A stretch of 64,000 nt of DNA from Frigoribacterium sp. MEB024 (GTDB lineage Bacteria > Actinomycetota > Actinomycetes > Actinomycetales > Microbacteriaceae), in NCBI RefSeq assembly GCF_000878135.1, contig NZ_JXQZ01000014.1, positions 1 to 64,000 of the forward strand. Direction: 5' to 3'. Under the pieces are notes generated by a model. That model was not told the origin of the DNA. It searched no databases and saw nothing but the letters and a program-made list of their open reading frames with translations. Made by a program: the position numbers and the translations under genes. This document shows, piece by piece, positions 63,370 to 64,000 of the stretch (position 1 is the stretch's first letter; each line of letters starts with the position of its first letter).

Positions 63370-64000
63370 ACGAGTGGATACTGCTCGCGTTCGGCCTGCT
63401 GCTCACCGTCGGCACCGGCCTCTTCGTGGCCAGCGAGTTCTCGCTGGTCAACCTCGACCGGTCCGACCTCGAGGCCCGTCAGTCCCGAGGTGAGAAGGGG
63501 CTCGCCCCGACCATCGGGGCGCTGCGCATCACGTCGACCCACCTGTCGAGTGCCCAGCTCGGCATCACGCTGACGACCCTGCTGACCGGCTACACGATGG
63601 AGCCCGCGATCTCGCGCCTCCTGTCGCCGCCGCTCACCGCGGTCGGCGTGCCCGAGGGGGTCGTCGCGGTCGGTGCCCCGATCGTCTCGATCGTCGTCGC
63701 GACCCTGCTGTCGATGATCATCGGCGAGCTCGTGCCCAAGAACTTCGCCCTGGCCCTCCCGCTCAAGACGGCGAAGCTGGTCATCCCGTTCCAGGTGCTG
63801 TTCACCACGGTGTTCAAGCCCGCGGTCGCCCTGCTCAACAACACGGCCAACGCCGTGCTGCGGGCCATGGGCATCGAACCGAAAGAAGAGCTGTCGGGTG
63901 CCCGGACGGCCGAAGAGCTGTCGTCGCTCGTGCGCCGCTCGGCGACCGAGGGCAGCCTCGACCGCGACACGGCGACCCTGCTCGCCCGCACGCTCGTGTT
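63366..64000 (+). CDS. CNNM/HlyC-CorC family transporter (5' part, runs off the window)
   Basis: About 211 residues visible. A DUF21/CNNM transmembrane domain: EWILLAFGLLLTVGTGLFVASEFSLVNLDR, STHLSSAQLGITLTTLLTGYTMEPA and IIGELVPKNFALA are all family signatures. CBS and CorC domains should follow beyond 64000. These proteins are implicated in magnesium or cobalt efflux, although some are annotated as haemolysins. GTG 63366 overlaps the short upstream ORF. Confidence 0.9.
   Translation, partial: MNEWILLAFGLLLTVGTGLFVASEFSLVNLDRSDLEARQSRGEKGLAPTIGALRITSTHLSSAQLGITLTTLLTGYTMEPAISRLLSPPLTAVGVPEGVVAVGAPIVSIVVATLLSMIIGELVPKNFALALPLKTAKLVIPFQVLFTTVFKPAVALLNNTANAVLRAMGIEPKEELSGARTAEELSSLVRRSATEGSLDRDTATLLARTLV

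Overview
The window is high-GC DNA from an actinobacterium, most likely the family Microbacteriaceae. Supporting traits are a fused E1o-E2o oxoglutarate dehydrogenase (Kgd), a SigR/RsrA redox switch, GuaB1, the ftsE-ftsX-smpB-ssrA block, sortase signals of the LAFTG type, and many apparently leaderless promoters. The genus is not decided by the sequence; Curtobacterium or Frigoribacterium relatives would fit.

Layout. 0-7 kb: the end of a peptide ABC transporter operon (fused double ATPase), a cold-shock/DUF1294 membrane protein, a YbaK-type deacylase overlapping glgX, and a divergent cysteine desulfurase. 7-11.3 kb: a four-gene, stop-start-overlapping operon with an ER-type (SipW-like) signal peptidase, two proteins with SipW-type signal peptides and a LAFTG-anchored protein; it resembles a tapA-sipW-tasA type surface-fibre system. 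11.4-13.6 kb: a membrane protein and an ECF sigma factor coupled to a membrane-anchored partner. 13.7-17.7 kb: prfB, ftsE, ftsX, smpB and tmRNA. 18-19.5 kb: a repeat-containing LAFTG surface protein. 19.7-30.3 kb: a glycoside-use locus (a LacI-like sensor without its DNA-binding domain, a ROK regulator, a five-gene family 5 ABC importer behind a palindromic operator, and a GH2 beta-mannosidase).

30.4-48.6 kb is a cell-surface polysaccharide locus in two facing arms. The plus arm has an LCP ligase, a full WbpA/B/D/E-type set for a 2,3-diacetamido uronic acid, a Wzx flippase and a Wzy polymerase. The minus arm has a Wzz/BY-kinase, a low-molecular-weight tyrosine phosphatase, an unknown Asp-box protein, a full PglF/E/D/C-type set for diacetylbacillosamine priming, and two GT4 glycosyltransferases. 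Its middle (about 35.7-41 kb) is visibly less GC-rich. 48.6-64 kb returns to core genes: a formaldehyde dehydrogenase, an MFS exporter, hisN, rsgA, aroA, sigR-rsrA, a GNAT protein, kgd, guaB1 and the start of a CNNM/HlyC-type protein.

The most striking non-genic signal is a short sequence, GACCCGCGCCTCCTCGG in full form. Its 10-base core CCGCGCCTCC occurs at least 24 times on both strands, between genes, in terminator stems, as a Shine-Dalgarno sequence, in a tandem array, and inside unrelated genes, usually in the same reading frame (Arg-Ala-Ser-Ser). It is absent from about 28.6 to 49.86 kb, essentially the polysaccharide locus. Several REP-like nested palindromes, an 18-bp inverted repeat family and small coupled upstream ORFs add to the unexplained structure.
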